The notes: generated by a model from the letters alone, not told the origin. Shown: positions 36,650-47,715, counted from the stretch's first letter. The stretch is DNA of 64,000 bases from Brachynemurus nebulosus (GCA_035578155.1 JAPWDM010000017.1:4166482-4230481); one strand, 5' to 3'. Numbers and translations are program-made.

Positions 36650-36955
36650 AGGCAACCAAGAAATGGATGTATGTTTGTATGTATATGTACATATATATTA
36701 TATATATTTGCTGCGCGATAACTCTCGAAGAAAGCCTCCAATTGTTACGAAATTTGGTGTGTAGGTCAAAAGTCCCAATAACTTGGATGAGTTCGTCTAA
36801 AAGAGTAAAAAATTACGTAAGACAAGCTTTTAAAACATTGTTCTAAATGAACTAGATTTTGAGAAAAATTAAGAAATTTGCTGAATTTCTTTACAATAAA
36901 TTCTTCATTGTTTTTATCAGTACAGTAACAATATTATTTTATATGTTTCATTTTT
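36650..36955 (+). mobile_element. HINE-like repeat, diverged 3' half
   Basis: ATGTATG/TATA tract followed by CGCGATAACTCTCGAAGAAA, GTTACGAAATTTGGTGTGTA and GAGAAAAATTAAGAAATTTG, similar to 28390-28680 on the other strand. Confidence 0.6.
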
Positions 36956-37009
36956 ATGTCACCGAAGGATGACATATTAATCTCGTTGTGTGATTATAGT
37001 GGGGGAAAA

Positions 37010-37011
<2 letters not shown>

Positions 37012-37056
<45 letters not shown>
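37012..37056. repeat. (TAA)n target microsatellite, 5' side
   Basis: About 15 TAA units immediately before the retrotransposon 5' end; a second TAA tract closes the element at 41549-41569. The upstream ATG at 36956 reads through this tract as an Asn run, so it is not the natural start of the retrotransposon ORF. Confidence 0.85.
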
Positions 37057-37057
<1 letters not shown>

Positions 37058-37061
37058 CGCC

Positions 37062-37136
37062 CTGTGGGTGGGGGCTTCACTTTGCAGAATTTGCCCACAG
37101 TAAGTCCTGCTTGTCGTAAAAGGCGACTAAAAGGAC
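37062..37136 (+). other. Structured 5' leader of the retrotransposon
   Basis: CTGTGGG (37062-37068) can pair with CCCACAG (37094-37100). Downstream GTCC (37104-37107) pairs with GGAC (37133-37136) around a second stem GTCG/CGAC (37113-37116, 37124-37127) in TTGTCGTAAAAGGCGACTAA. R2-group elements often start with a self-cleaving HDV-like ribozyme; whether this fold is one is not shown. Confidence 0.45.
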
Positions 37137-37147
37137 AACCCATTAGG

Positions 37148-40100
37148 ATGGAGAAGTTAAGTAAAGAAAAGCCTCGGAAAAATGCCGCTGCCGGTGGAGC
37201 GACCGGGCGCATCAGGGTCACCACTGAATGTGACAGCTTAGATCGCGGTGACGACAGGCTGGGTTCTAGGCAGCCACCTGTCAGCTGTAACAACACCTTC
37301 AGCCAAAATGCTACTGCCCTACTTACGGAGCCCCCAACACCTTTGGCTCAGCCGACTTTAAGTGTTTCCTCGGAGCATCCTTTGGGGACCACTAAAGCTG
37401 GTAAGAAGCGTGTGCGTATGCAATGGACAGATGAACTGAATGAATTCATCGTACGCACATACTTCAAAGTTACTAGACTTGAAACGGACAAAACTGGTTA
37501 CCGTACAAAATTACATCAAGAGTTCGCGCACAGCTACCCTCACCTAAGTCGCGTTACTGAACAGAGACTGGCAGACCAAAAACGTTTCATTTTTACCAAT
37601 AACCTCATCCCTTCCTCCCTCATAAACACCATTAAAACACAAGTCGCACATCAATTTGCTCAAAATGAAGAAAGTCAGGACGACGGCCCACCAGAAATGG
37701 AGAGCCCCACACAAAACGACACTCAACAACTTGTCGAGAATGAGCCTGACCACCATGAGACAGCAGTAAATGACACCCTACTGCAAAAGATCGAACTGGA
37801 ATTTAACACAGCGCTTACTGAATTTGAAGGGACGGACCCCACACATAGGTACTTGTTGCCTAAACAACACACCTCACGTAGATTGGCTGAGATCGTTGAG
37901 ATATTAAACAATACAATACTGCCTAAACACTTGGAAACATGTGACAGTTTTATCGAGTTACACACAGCTATCTATTGTGGAGCCGTTGCAGCTATACGTT
38001 GTAACGGGTCCGATGTAACACCACCTGTAGCGTACAACTCGAAGGAACACAAAACTCCTGCCTGGGAAACACGATTGAATAAACGCATCAGCAACATCCG
38101 ATGCAACCTCGGCAGGATCACCCAATACCAACAGGGTACGAGGTCCAAACGGCTCAACAAATACATACACGACATATTACGCAAACACACAGTACACACA
38201 CAATACGAGGAACCCAATAAAACACTCACAGAGATCAGAGATACGCTTCACCAAAAATTAACAGCACTAGCGAAGCGCTTACGAAGATATAAGACCAGTA
38301 CTGAACGCAGACGACAAAACCAAGCGTTCAGCAGAAACGAGAGACGGTTTTATCAGTCTCTAACGAACACGGTAACAGACAGTAATGGTCTACCGGAGAA
38401 GAACGCACTCCATAGTTTTTGGGCGAATATATGGTCCAACACCATTGACCATAATGACAAAGCCAGCTGGATCGATACAGAGTGCAGGAATAACGAACAT
38501 CTTCCGGAGATGCCCTATACGGACATTACTACAGAGGACGTCTCCAGAGCTTTACAGAGATCGCATAACTGGAAGGCACCTGGCATCGACAACATACAAA
38601 ACTACTGGCTCAAACACTTTACATCAACACACAAGTATCTCGCTGAACACTTTACACTATTTATAAGAACACCAAACCTGACACCGAAGTTCCTAACGCA
38701 GGGTATCACATACATGAAATCTAAAAACAGTGATACAAAAAATCCTGCGAATTATAGGCCTATCACCTGCTTACCTACAGTGTATAAGATTTTGACGTCC
38801 TGTCTGGCAGAAAAGATCAATGAGCATTGTCAGATTAACACCATACTGACAGAAGAACAAAAGGGATGTCGAAAGAGGTCACAAGGCTGCAAAGAGCAGC
38901 TTCTGATTGACTCCGTAGTACTGGAACAAGCGAAAGGGAGAAAACGTAACCTGTACACAGCGTTTATTGATTATAAAAAGGCATTTGATTCGGTCCCGCA
39001 CTCCTGGTTACGGAGAGTATTGGAGTTGTACAAAATACACCCAAGTATCGTGAACTTCCTTGGAACGATCATGTCCGACTGGCGAACGACCTTACATTTA
39101 AGTATTGGTAATGAAAAAACAACAAGCGACCTTATTCAAGTAAGACGCGGCATATTCCAAGGTGACTCATTGAGTCCATTATGGTTTTGTCTCGCAATGA
39201 ATCCACTTTCTCGCCTGTTAAATGAAACCAAATACGGTTACAATGTAGGTACGCAAACGAATTCGCGCCATACCATTTCACATCTAATGTACATGGATGA
39301 TATTAAGATCTATGCAGCTACTAAACATCAATTACAGCAGCTGCTGGGACTTTCCAACGAGGTTTCGCGAGACCTCTGTATGGAGTTCGGAATCGATAAA
39401 TGTCGAACACAATGTCGTTCTGGAGGAAAACGAGATGCGGTCGCATTCGAACTCGAACCAGAGTCTGTTATGCAGCCCATGGACGAGGGAGAGTCGTACC
39501 GGTATCTCGGATTCAATCAGGACGAACGTATAGATCACAGCGCTGTAAAACAACACCTGATGCAGCAATACCTAACGCGTGTACGGAGATTACTGAGCAC
39601 CCACCTTGATGGAAAAAAAACCATCAAAGCAATTAACACCTACGCAGTTCCGGTGCTAACATACTCATTTGGGGTAATCAAATGGACGCCTACGGACTTG
39701 ACAAACATCGAGATCAAGACCCGCGTCCTTATGACCAAATACAGAATTCATCATCCCAAAGCAGCGATAGAACGATTGACGCTGCCAAGAGCCGAAGGGG
39801 GTCGAGGTCTTATAGACATAAGGAACACGCATAATAAACAGGTTCATAACTTGCGAGAATACTTTTACACCAAAACACACACATCACACTTACACAACGT
39901 AATAATCCAAGCCGACAAGGCATACACACGATTAAACCTCTCACACACAGAAATGCCAGATAGTTTTTGCCGTTTGGTCACGAAGGAGGACAAAATTCAG
40001 CAATGGATTCGGAAGCCTTTACATGGGAGACATCCACATGATCTTAATCAGAGTAACGTCGACAAAGCAGCGTCGCACGCCTGGTTGAGTCAAGGAAGTC

Positions 40101-41194
40101 TTTTCCCGGAGACTGAAGGATTCATGCTAGCTATACAAGATCAAGTAATTCATACAAAGAATTACTCAAAATACATACTTCGTGACTCGTCAATAACATC
40201 TGACTCATGCCGGAGATGCCATTCCAAACCTGAAACGATCCAACACATCACAGCTGCCTGTACTCAGCTCGCTCAGTCCGAATACAAACACCGTCACGAC
40301 CAGGTTGGCAAAATCATATACCAGAAACTAGCGGTTAAGCACCACCTTATAACCGATAAAACACCTTACTACAAGCTCACACCAAAAGTAGTAGCGGAGA
40401 ATGACTCCTGTAGACTTTACTGGGATCGGTCGATTATTACAGATAAGACCATAAATCATAATCGACCAGATATCACCTTCGTAATGAAAAACACTAAGAC
40501 AACCTATCTGATCGATATTGCGGTTCCAAATACACACAACTTACAAAAAACACACGCAGTTAAATTGGATAAATACACTGACCTCGCAGCCGAAATAAAA
40601 CAACAATGGCGAATGGAACATGTCCACATCGTTCCAATAGTGCTCAGTGCCACCGGGGTCATTCCACACACACTACATAATAGTTTGAGCCTCTTGGGTC
40701 TCCCAAAATACACATATGTCACTATGCAAAAGGCAGTGATCATAAACACGTGTCGTATAGTACGGAAGTTCCTCAGTAATACGAATCCGACTGCGATATG
40801 TGAAAGCACAAGACCTGCTTCTACTCCATCTGAGCCATCTACAGTGAGCGAACAATACACTGACACTCATCCTACTGACACACAACACACATACATAAAC
40901 ACACAATACACTAACACTGAAAGGCAAACACTTAACACACATACAGATCCAGATTCGTCTGATGGAGAGGGGGGATCGAACAACTGCCGCACTGTCACTG
41001 TTACCGCTCTGGTGCACAATCCTCCCCAATTCAATAACACAGAAGGTCCGTCAACCTCTATACCATCTAAACGCGCAGTTCCAGGAACACCCGATCTTAA
41101 TGAGCAATTTGATGAACCAGAAAACATCTACACCAAGAAACGTAAAATAGAAAGACACATCCACACACATACACAAACACACACACAAACATAA
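37148..41194 (+). CDS. Dong/R4-like retrotransposon polyprotein (1348 aa from ATG 37148)
   Basis: Makes DNA from the element RNA at a nicked target site. Numbering from the upstream ATG at 36956, residue 65 (ATG 37148, A at -3 and G at +4) is the preferred start because everything before it is target repeat and leader. Around 155-220 is a Myb/SANT-like block (MQWTDELNEFIV, EQRLADQKRFI), a likely DNA-binding domain. Reverse transcriptase follows: NYRPITCLPTVYKIL, FIDYKKAFDSVPHSW (about 669), GIFQGDSLSPLW, and the catalytic YMDD (779-782). Then a CCHC-type knuckle CRRCHSKPETIQHITAAC (from 1085) and a restriction-like endonuclease with PD at 1171-1172 and LIDIAVP from 1185. The tail is Thr/His/Ser-rich and reads through a CACA repeat. 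No N-terminal C2H2 fingers of the R2 type and no AP endonuclease are present. All key residues look intact. Confidence 0.9.
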   Translation: MEKLSKEKPRKNAAAGGATGRIRVTTECDSLDRGDDRLGSRQPPVSCNNTFSQNATALLTEPPTPLAQPTLSVSSEHPLGTTKAGKKRVRMQWTDELNEFIVRTYFKVTRLETDKTGYRTKLHQEFAHSYPHLSRVTEQRLADQKRFIFTNNLIPSSLINTIKTQVAHQFAQNEESQDDGPPEMESPTQNDTQQLVENEPDHHETAVNDTLLQKIELEFNTALTEFEGTDPTHRYLLPKQHTSRRLAEIVEILNNTILPKHLETCDSFIELHTAIYCGAVAAIRCNGSDVTPPVAYNSKEHKTPAWETRLNKRISNIRCNLGRITQYQQGTRSKRLNKYIHDILRKHTVHTQYEEPNKTLTEIRDTLHQKLTALAKRLRRYKTSTERRRQNQAFSRNERRFYQSLTNTVTDSNGLPEKNALHSFWANIWSNTIDHNDKASWIDTECRNNEHLPEMPYTDITTEDVSRALQRSHNWKAPGIDNIQNYWLKHFTSTHKYLAEHFTLFIRTPNLTPKFLTQGITYMKSKNSDTKNPANYRPITCLPTVYKILTSCLAEKINEHCQINTILTEEQKGCRKRSQGCKEQLLIDSVVLEQAKGRKRNLYTAFIDYKKAFDSVPHSWLRRVLELYKIHPSIVNFLGTIMSDWRTTLHLSIGNEKTTSDLIQVRRGIFQGDSLSPLWFCLAMNPLSRLLNETKYGYNVGTQTNSRHTISHLMYMDDIKIYAATKHQLQQLLGLSNEVSRDLCMEFGIDKCRTQCRSGGKRDAVAFELEPESVMQPMDEGESYRYLGFNQDERIDHSAVKQHLMQQYLTRVRRLLSTHLDGKKTIKAINTYAVPVLTYSFGVIKWTPTDLTNIEIKTRVLMTKYRIHHPKAAIERLTLPRAEGGRGLIDIRNTHNKQVHNLREYFYTKTHTSHLHNVIIQADKAYTRLNLSHTEMPDSFCRLVTKEDKIQQWIRKPLHGRHPHDLNQSNVDKAASHAWLSQGSLFPETEGFMLAIQDQVIHTKNYSKYILRDSSITSDSCRRCHSKPETIQHITAACTQLAQSEYKHRHDQVGKIIYQKLAVKHHLITDKTPYYKLTPKVVAENDSCRLYWDRSIITDKTINHNRPDITFVMKNTKTTYLIDIAVPNTHNLQKTHAVKLDKYTDLAAEIKQQWRMEHVHIVPIVLSATGVIPHTLHNSLSLLGLPKYTYVTMQKAVIINTCRIVRKFLSNTNPTAICESTRPASTPSEPSTVSEQYTDTHPTDTQHTYINTQYTNTERQTLNTHTDPDSSDGEGGSNNCRTVTVTALVHNPPQFNNTEGPSTSIPSKRAVPGTPDLNEQFDEPENIYTKKRKIERHIHTHTQTHTQT

Positions 41195-41548
41195 ACAGTC
41201 CTTTCCCTTCCCTCTGTCCCTACTCCTACCTACCATCTGAGGACACGAAAACGAACTAGGCTTTCACAGCCCTCTGTCATTGAGCCAACATCTACGCTCC
41301 CACAAAAGTCTCGCCGTACGACCCAGTGTACACCAAAATAGACGAATAACACCTCGTTTCAAGTAGCAATAACAACAATATAGGGAGTGATGTGACAAAC
41401 CCGTCCGTGAATGTACTACGGTACTTTTACGGATTGGTTTGGCACATTACCCTTCCACAGAGCCTAATACCTTGCATAATGCCGGTATAGGTGAATGTTA
41501 CCCAGTACTGTCCTACTGAGTAGTGAGCGCCAGGTTGGCGTAAAAGTC
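41195..41548 (+). other. 3' UTR of the Dong-like retrotransposon
   Basis: 354 bp from stop to TAA tract, less AT-rich than the surroundings, with local inverted words (GTACTACGGTAC, CGCCAGGTTGGCG). The 3' UTR of such elements is the part recognised by the reverse transcriptase to start target-primed synthesis. No poly(A) tail; the element ends directly in TAA units. Confidence 0.7.
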
Positions 41549-41569
41549 TATAATAATAATAATAATAAT
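41549..41569. repeat. (TAA)n, 3' side of the retrotransposon
   Basis: Seven TAA units followed by degenerate TA-rich sequence. Matches the 5' side tract. Confidence 0.85.
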
Positions 41570-41712
41570 CATAATATATAATATAATAATTATAGAGTTC
41601 TACATGCATATATTGAATAAACGCAAGAGGGTTGTATTCTCACTGTATTTAAAAAACGAGCCAAAAAATCATAAATTAACACTTTCACTGAGGTGACATT
41701 ATTTAGTGCGTG

Positions 41713-41735
41713 TCAAAAACACGCACTTGACAAAT
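41713..41735. repeat. Small palindrome
   Basis: GTGCGTGTC, then AAAA, then ACACGCAC: an 8-bp stem hairpin in otherwise plain sequence. Confidence 0.5.
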
Positions 41736-41759
41736 TTTCCAAATTAAAATTAACTAACT

Positions 41760-42145
41760 TTTCAAGAACTCGTCATCGCTGATTTTGAAAATTATATACC
41801 GCTAGAGATAAACTATTTTAAATGGATATAAGTTATGTTGCATGAGGTCATTCAGGATACGTGGGTCCCAAAGTGCCAAAAATTAAACTACCCAACCGAT
41901 TTTGAAAATTTTTTCACCTTTAAAAAATTAATTTTATTTAAATACATATGTGCTATATTATATAAGATCCGCCAGGGTCGTGGAGACTCAAAAAGCGCCA
42001 AAAATTAACTACTCAACTAATTTTAAAAAAATTTTCGCTGTTAGAGAGCTAAACTATTTTAAATGGATACAAGTTTTCATATGAGATTCGCCGGTGTTCA
42101 GTCTTTGGAAATTCACTGTGTTATGCAGATGCTGCGACAGAGGTA
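41760..42145 (+). mobile_element. HINE-like terminus with ~110-bp tandem units, plus orientation
   Basis: Three diverged units (each with TAAACTATTTTAAATGGATA or similar and CCAAAAATTAAACTAC) end in GGAAATTCACTGTGTTATGC and GCTGCGACAGAGGTAT. Same structure as 27940-28310 in the other orientation. Confidence 0.7.
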
Positions 42146-43862
42146 TTTTAATGAAATGGCTGGCTTTCAAGTAGGCACTTCATGACATGCCTGTATATGT
42201 ATAACTAGGCACATCATGATCTGGTTGATTCAACGATCGACCGCCGACATATTCGTTCTATGTGCGATTGAAAGAGTAAACTATGAAATGAGACTATGAC
42301 TAATATAACATTTATTATTATTATCGTTGATTGAACATGCGAATTGTAAACAAAATTAATCTTACAATTAGTATTTTGCGTAATATACTAATATGTTAAT
42401 ATGATCTATGTCAATAATTTTGAACTAGTTTAATTTTATAGGTAGACAAGCTATGAACGCAATGTCCAATAAACACACTTTGCAATATGTAATTTTATTT
42501 TAATAGTTGGTGAATATTTCATAGCATATTCGTGGCTCTACTTGTTCCTTTTGAGGATTTGTGTTATCTAGCTAAGGTAGAGAACCTTTATCAATTCTAT
42601 TCTCTGTAGTTTTAGTTCTTAAGATGCCATTATCACTTTTATACTATCTTATTTCCATTTTTTGTTTTTAATCATTAGCAAGACAAAATTACGTCAAAAC
42701 ACTCATTTAATGATTTTCAAGTACTACATGCTTTATTGCACATATTTGTACAACCAGAATAAACTCACGTCCACTTAAAAAGTACACCAACTACAAAAAT
42801 TCTGGACCGATATATTTTATTTTATTAAAACATACAAGTTAAGAATATTTAGAAGAAAAAATTGCCAATAGTGTTATGAAAAAGTTTTGAAGCTTTTGAT
42901 ACTAAAAGTAGAATAAAATTGAAATAGTGACCTAAAATTTCGCTCCTTTTAGGGACCTCATGAATCCGATTTAAAAATAATCTAGATAATAGCTGATGGT
43001 GATAGGTACCTTAAAGTGGGCAAAATTTTCAAGTGAAACATAGTTTTTGTTTTAAGTCTATGGCGAGTCGAACATGTTAGTTAACCTGTTTATCTTCACG
43101 GCAAGATGACTCCAACAATCTCCTTCATTATGTTTAAGAATCCCAAATAGTACAATGTATCAATTTCTATATAAAGTCTTCCGTTCTTTTCGAATCTATC
43201 ATTGTATTTTATCAAAAACGTTGCTCAAGTGGGGTATAACCGAATCAGAGATATCCTAGGAATAAAAGCAGAATTTTTTCTGAAAATATTCAATGGGGAA
43301 TTTGACTAATTTTGGGAAATTATTTTAAAACACACATATTTATGTATTATGCATGTATCCGTTTTTAATTTTTAAAAATAATGCCGAAAATTGTTAGAAA
43401 AAATTATTTTAGTATTTGTTCTCAAAATTTACGCGAAAGCGTTTACTAGCTGTCAGTTACGTCACATTCTCTAGATAGCAACAGGCGTCCGGTAACTAAG
43501 AAAAAAAATGTTTATTTATCCTGTAACTAGGAAAAGAAATTGTTGATTTTAAAAAAAATTAATTAAATTTTGATTAGTTTCCAAAGAGAAAGCAACGTTA
43601 CAGCCCGTTTCTGCTTACGTGGATTTTAGCTAGAAAATTAATTTTTTAATTAAATTTTTTTAAATCAAATAATGATAGTTTTTACTTCATGATGAATTAG
43701 TATAATAAATTGCTGTCTTTTATTATAAATTTTCATTTTAATTTGTTTTAATTGCTTTTCTTTGATATTGTCAAATACCCCATTCATCCGTAGGTACTAT
43801 TATACTGTAACTTGGTAGATATTCCAAACCTTGCATCCGACGGCTTTGAATTTAAAACTAAA
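42146..43862. other. AT-rich DNA, no gene seen
   Basis: No frame above 60 codons with credible content and no repeat recognised by eye. Confidence 0.45.
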
Positions 43863-44282
43863 TCAGCCATTCTTTTGTTACGAACGTGACATTTTCTCGC
43901 ACTTTACACGCCTTCTCATAAAAAAAAAATAGAAGTTATTTTTTTCTTATAAATTTTCAATACTAAGCCGATAGACAAATGTGTACACAATATTTGTACT
44001 CAATATAAAACACATAACATTATTAGTTTTAATGCTAGAGCTAATAAAGTTTGTGTTACGGACGTGACAAAAAAATGCCTTTTGTCGCGTCCGCAACACA
44101 TTTCTAGCATTAAAACTAATAATGTTATGTATTTTATATTCAGTACAAATATTTTGTACACATTTGTCTATCTGCTTAGTACTGAAAATTTATCAGGAAA
44201 AAATAACTTCTATTTTTTTTTCTTATGAGAAGGCGTTTAAATGTACGTGAAAATGTCATGTCCGTAACTAAAGAATGGCTGA
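43863..44282. repeat. 420-bp foldback
   Basis: TCAGCCATTCTTTTGTTACG pairs with the complement ending TGGCTGA at 44282. Arms of about 200 bp agree closely (shared TTAATGCTAG and GTACAAATATT words) around a centre near 44073 with GACGTGAC/GTCGCGTC. Non-coding. Confidence 0.85.
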
Positions 44283-44307
44283 ATATATATCCGTTTGAAT
44301 ATTTTTA

Positions 44308-46067
44308 GGTAATTAATTTCACCTGTCAGTAGATAACAAGTCGGGAGCGAACTAACCTACGACCCTTTTTCAAGATAAGATTAAAATCTGGTCGCGGAAG
44401 CGAACTAGTATGCATCCTTTTGACTGCAAGGTGTTTGTTTCATACTAGTATAGTAGTACTAGTAGTTACAAATGTATGGGTGCATACTAGTTCGCTCCCG
44501 TGGTCAAATTTAATCTTATCTTGAAAAAGGGTCGTAGGTTAGTTCGCTCCCGGGTTGCATACTAGTTCGCTCCCGCGGTCAGATTTTAATCCTATCTTAA
44601 AAAAGGGTCGTAGGTTAGGGCTCCATGCTGGTGGCACACCATCTAAAAAGTTAAACATTGAAAAAATTTTGTCTAATAGGTCACAAATTGGTCATAATTG
44701 GTCACTTAGTCCTACTAATTGGTCAGCAGTACAAAATTTTTAAATAAATTTTAAAAAATTTGTAAAAATTTCAAGGTCACTCAAAAATTTTGGCACACCA
44801 TCTAAAGAAAAAAACAAAAATAATAAGAGCAGTCGATAGGATTTTAAACCTTGATAATTGGTCAGTTAAAATAAAAGATTGTTCAGGTCCCCAGAATTTA
44901 AAAAAAATTAAAAAAGGCCTTTTCATACTGTCACGTATGCGCGAAATCTCTACTGGTAAATCTAGCTGTCAGTAAATCTAATCGATACGTTGAATTTTTC
45001 AATAGGGTAAAGCGACCAGCATTCGATTAGCCTATATTAGCATTATTTTTATATATTAAGGTATTTTGAAAATAATCAACAAACATTAATTATATTTATT
45101 GTTTTGATTTCAACTTTATTTGTGGCATTTTAGTAATTAACTTAATTTATAAGCTCATTTAGTTATCAATTTTATTATAAACATTTTTAAATACTATAAG
45201 ATCTTTAATTGGAATATTGAAATTTTTGTCCACGCAAATTTGCCCTATTATATTTCTTCGAAAATAAACGTTATTTCCTTATGACCCATTGTTAGGGCTC
45301 CGCGGTCTTAGCACCCCAAATGTGGGATTTCGAGGGACCAATTAAATCGTTTAGAAGGTCTGAAATTTGTCATAAAAGGTCAACTGATTTGATTAATTGA
45401 AGAGCGATAGAAAATTTTTTACTAAGGTTTAAAGTTCTTTCAAGGTCATTCAAAAAATTTTAGCACCTCATATGTGAAATTTCGAATGACAATTAGATCA
45501 TTTAAAAGGTCAGAAAATAGTCATAAAAGGTCAATTGATTTGAATAATTGGTCATTGATAGAAAATTTTTTTATTAAGGATTCCAATTTTTCAGAATCAT
45601 TTAAAAATATTGGCTTGTCGAATACTGGTGGCTTTGCCGTATTGAAAAATTCAATGTATCAACTAGATTTACTGACAGCTAGATTTACCAGGAAGATTTC
45701 GCGCATGCGTCACAGTATGAAAATGCCTTTTTTAATTTTTTTAAAATTCTGGGGACCTGACCAATTTTTTATTTTAACTGACCAATTATCAGGGTTTAAA
45801 ATCCTATCGATTGCTCTTATTATTTTTATTTTTTTCTTTAGATGTTGTGCCAAAATTTTTGAGTGACCTTGAAATTTTTACAAATTTTTTAAAATTTATT
45901 TAAAAATTTCCTATTGCTGACCAATTAGTGGGGCTAAGTAACCAATTATGACCAATTTGTGACCTATTAGACAAAATTTTTTCAATGTTCATCTTTTTAG
46001 ATGGTGTGCCAGCATCGCGAAGCTTCGCTCCCGACTTATTATCTACTGACAGGTAAAATTAATTACC
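44308..46067. mobile_element. TA-flanked 1.8-kb element with nested inverted structure
   Basis: Ends GGTAATTAATTTCACCTGTC and the matching complement at 46048-46067 are flanked by TA (44306-44307, 46068-46069). Inverted arms extend inward (TGGCACACCATCTAAA near 44634 and 44793; complement near 45843-46013; CTAGCTGTCAGTAAATCTA near 44963 and its complement near 45666). Inside are GGGAGCGAACTAGTAT motifs. The 130-codon frame at 45474-45866 lies in the inverted repeat and is not supported. Confidence 0.7.
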
Positions 46068-46324
46068 TAAATGACGGTGGAGATATTCCATATAATAAGA
46101 TGAAAAGCAAATATTCGCACATTAGTTATTATTTGTGGTGAATCAGTTGAAGATAAAACTAGTTTAACAACCAATCTGTGTAATTTTGTTATCGATATAG
46201 AAGTGTGCGAAATGGTAAGTGAAAAAGTCAAACCCATGTTAACTGTAGATAATTATAAATACAATTTTCATAAAAACATTTAAATTAAGGCATAAAAAAG
46301 TGTATCGCAAGGTAGTTAAATTGC

Positions 46325-47455
46325 GTAAGGAATTTGTAGAAGGAAAAATATCATTGTTGAAACAAAATGTAATAAGTAGATTTGACTTTGTAAAATTTAT
46401 GTCACATAAATTTACACCAAATTTATAATGTATCTAATATTATTTTGCGTATGGAATTTGTAGAGGAAAAAATATCATTACAGAAACAAAATGTAATACC
46501 GTAAAACCGTCTAGACCCAGACAGGGGGTCTAGACCCGGACACTTTGCACAAATCTTCAAAGTAAATAGTTTCTACATTAACCTGCTACAATAAACATTT
46601 GTTCTTGACGACATTAGAGAGAGAAAAACATCCTCCAAACAGCTGTACCAATAAAAACTACGGATTTCAACTTTTACTATCTCATTTTACAGGATTATTA
46701 TTCTCCAGTTTTTCCAAGAAATAAAATGTGTGTCTAACTTAGACATGTAATTTTCGTCATAATTGTCATATTGTTTTAATTTTGATATGTATGTGTTCAG
46801 AATTTTATCGCACATCATTTAATGATGTTTGAAGTTATATTCGATGTATATATAAAAAAATACATGCTATCCGTTTAAACCCGGACACAACAGTTTATTA
46901 CACTATGGCCGCAATTCGCACTGGCTGTAACTTCCCCTATCCATACGTTATATTCCCACCAGAACTACGCGGTTTATGCCTCCTTCTGGTGTCATATCGC
47001 ATGTTTACTTCATAGAGAGGCATACTATGTATTGACCCCTCTCCCTTCCCATAAAATGTTTTGAAGCCTTTGACGGGTTCAAAGACATCAGACGATATAA
47101 AACACTGTCCTAATCCCGACGGAAAAGGTTAGTTTGCATGTTATTACATTATTTAAATAAATGTCCGGGTCAAGACGGATTTGGGGTATAGACCCGGATA
47201 CTTACTAATTATTTTTTATTTTTTTTATTTTTACTTATAATGAATCAAATGGGTTAGGGATATAACAAATAATATACTCTTTCTAATGGTAATACTTTTA
47301 TTGGTGATATCAATGAAGGAAACATGTATAAAATTATACCAAAAAATGTAAAAAAGTGTCTGGATCTAGACGGTTTTATGGTAGATTCGACTTTATAAAA
47401 TTTATGTAATATAAATTTACACCAAATTTATAATGTATTTAATATTAAGTTAAAA
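46325..47455. repeat. Direct duplication interrupted by a transposon
   Basis: A block of about 115 bp (GGAATTTGTAGAAGGAAAAA to TTTATAATGTATCTAATATT, 46325-46440) is repeated at 46450-46498 and continues at 47384-47455 after the inserted element, giving an empty-site comparison within the window. Confidence 0.75.
46499..47381. mobile_element. TA-flanked non-autonomous element, CCGTAAAACCGTC ends
   Basis: Ends CCGTAAAACCGTCTAGACCC and, read inward from the right, CCATAAAACCGTCTAGATCC are flanked by TA (46497-46498, 47382-47383). TCTAGACCCGGACAC words recur inside near 46531 and in diverged form near 47165-47200. No coding frame in 883 bp. Tc1/mariner-type target preference is inferred. Confidence 0.75.
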
Positions 47456-47547
47456 AACACAAATAAAACCATTCTTATTTTGCTGTTCAATTTGTGTAAT
47501 TTCCCTGTCTTTGGGTTCTTAGAATGAAGCTTAATCGCATTAGCATA

Positions 47548-47715
47548 TAGTTATGGGAGCAAACTAGTATACGGTCTAGACGGGAGCGAACAAATATACT
47601 ACCCTTCAGGGTTATCTGACCGCGGGAGCGAACTAGTATACGGTCACGGAAGCGAGCCAGAATACGACCCTTCAGGGTTATCTGACCGCGGGAGCGAACT
47701 AGTTTGCGCCGAAAT
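47548..47715. repeat. GGGAGCGAACTAGTAT tandem units
   Basis: About two and a half units of roughly 67 bp containing TTCAGGGTTATCTGACCGCG and GGGAGCGAACTAGTAT. The same word cluster (GGAGCGAACTAGTAT with GCGGTCAGAT) appears at 44344-44590. Confidence 0.7.

Larger units (their letters stand above)
37057..41548 (+). mobile_element. Dong/R4-like non-LTR retrotransposon in a TAA repeat
   Basis: A 4.5-kb unit with one long ORF, 5' leader and 3' UTR, flanked on both sides by TAA microsatellite. Dong of Bombyx mori is known to insert into TAA repeats, and the domain order here (reverse transcriptase, CCHC, C-terminal restriction-like endonuclease, no AP endonuclease) fits the R4/Dong group. The ORF has no stop or frameshift, so the copy may be young and full-length. 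Confidence 0.8.

Noticed and set aside
36956..37147. First 64 codons of the retrotransposon frame, with a poly-Asn run
   Set aside because: They translate upstream flank, the TAA target and the leader; ATG 37148 has better context and lies inside the element.
45474..45866. 130-codon frame in the TA-flanked element
   Set aside because: It lies in an inverted repeat arm and has no recognisable content.
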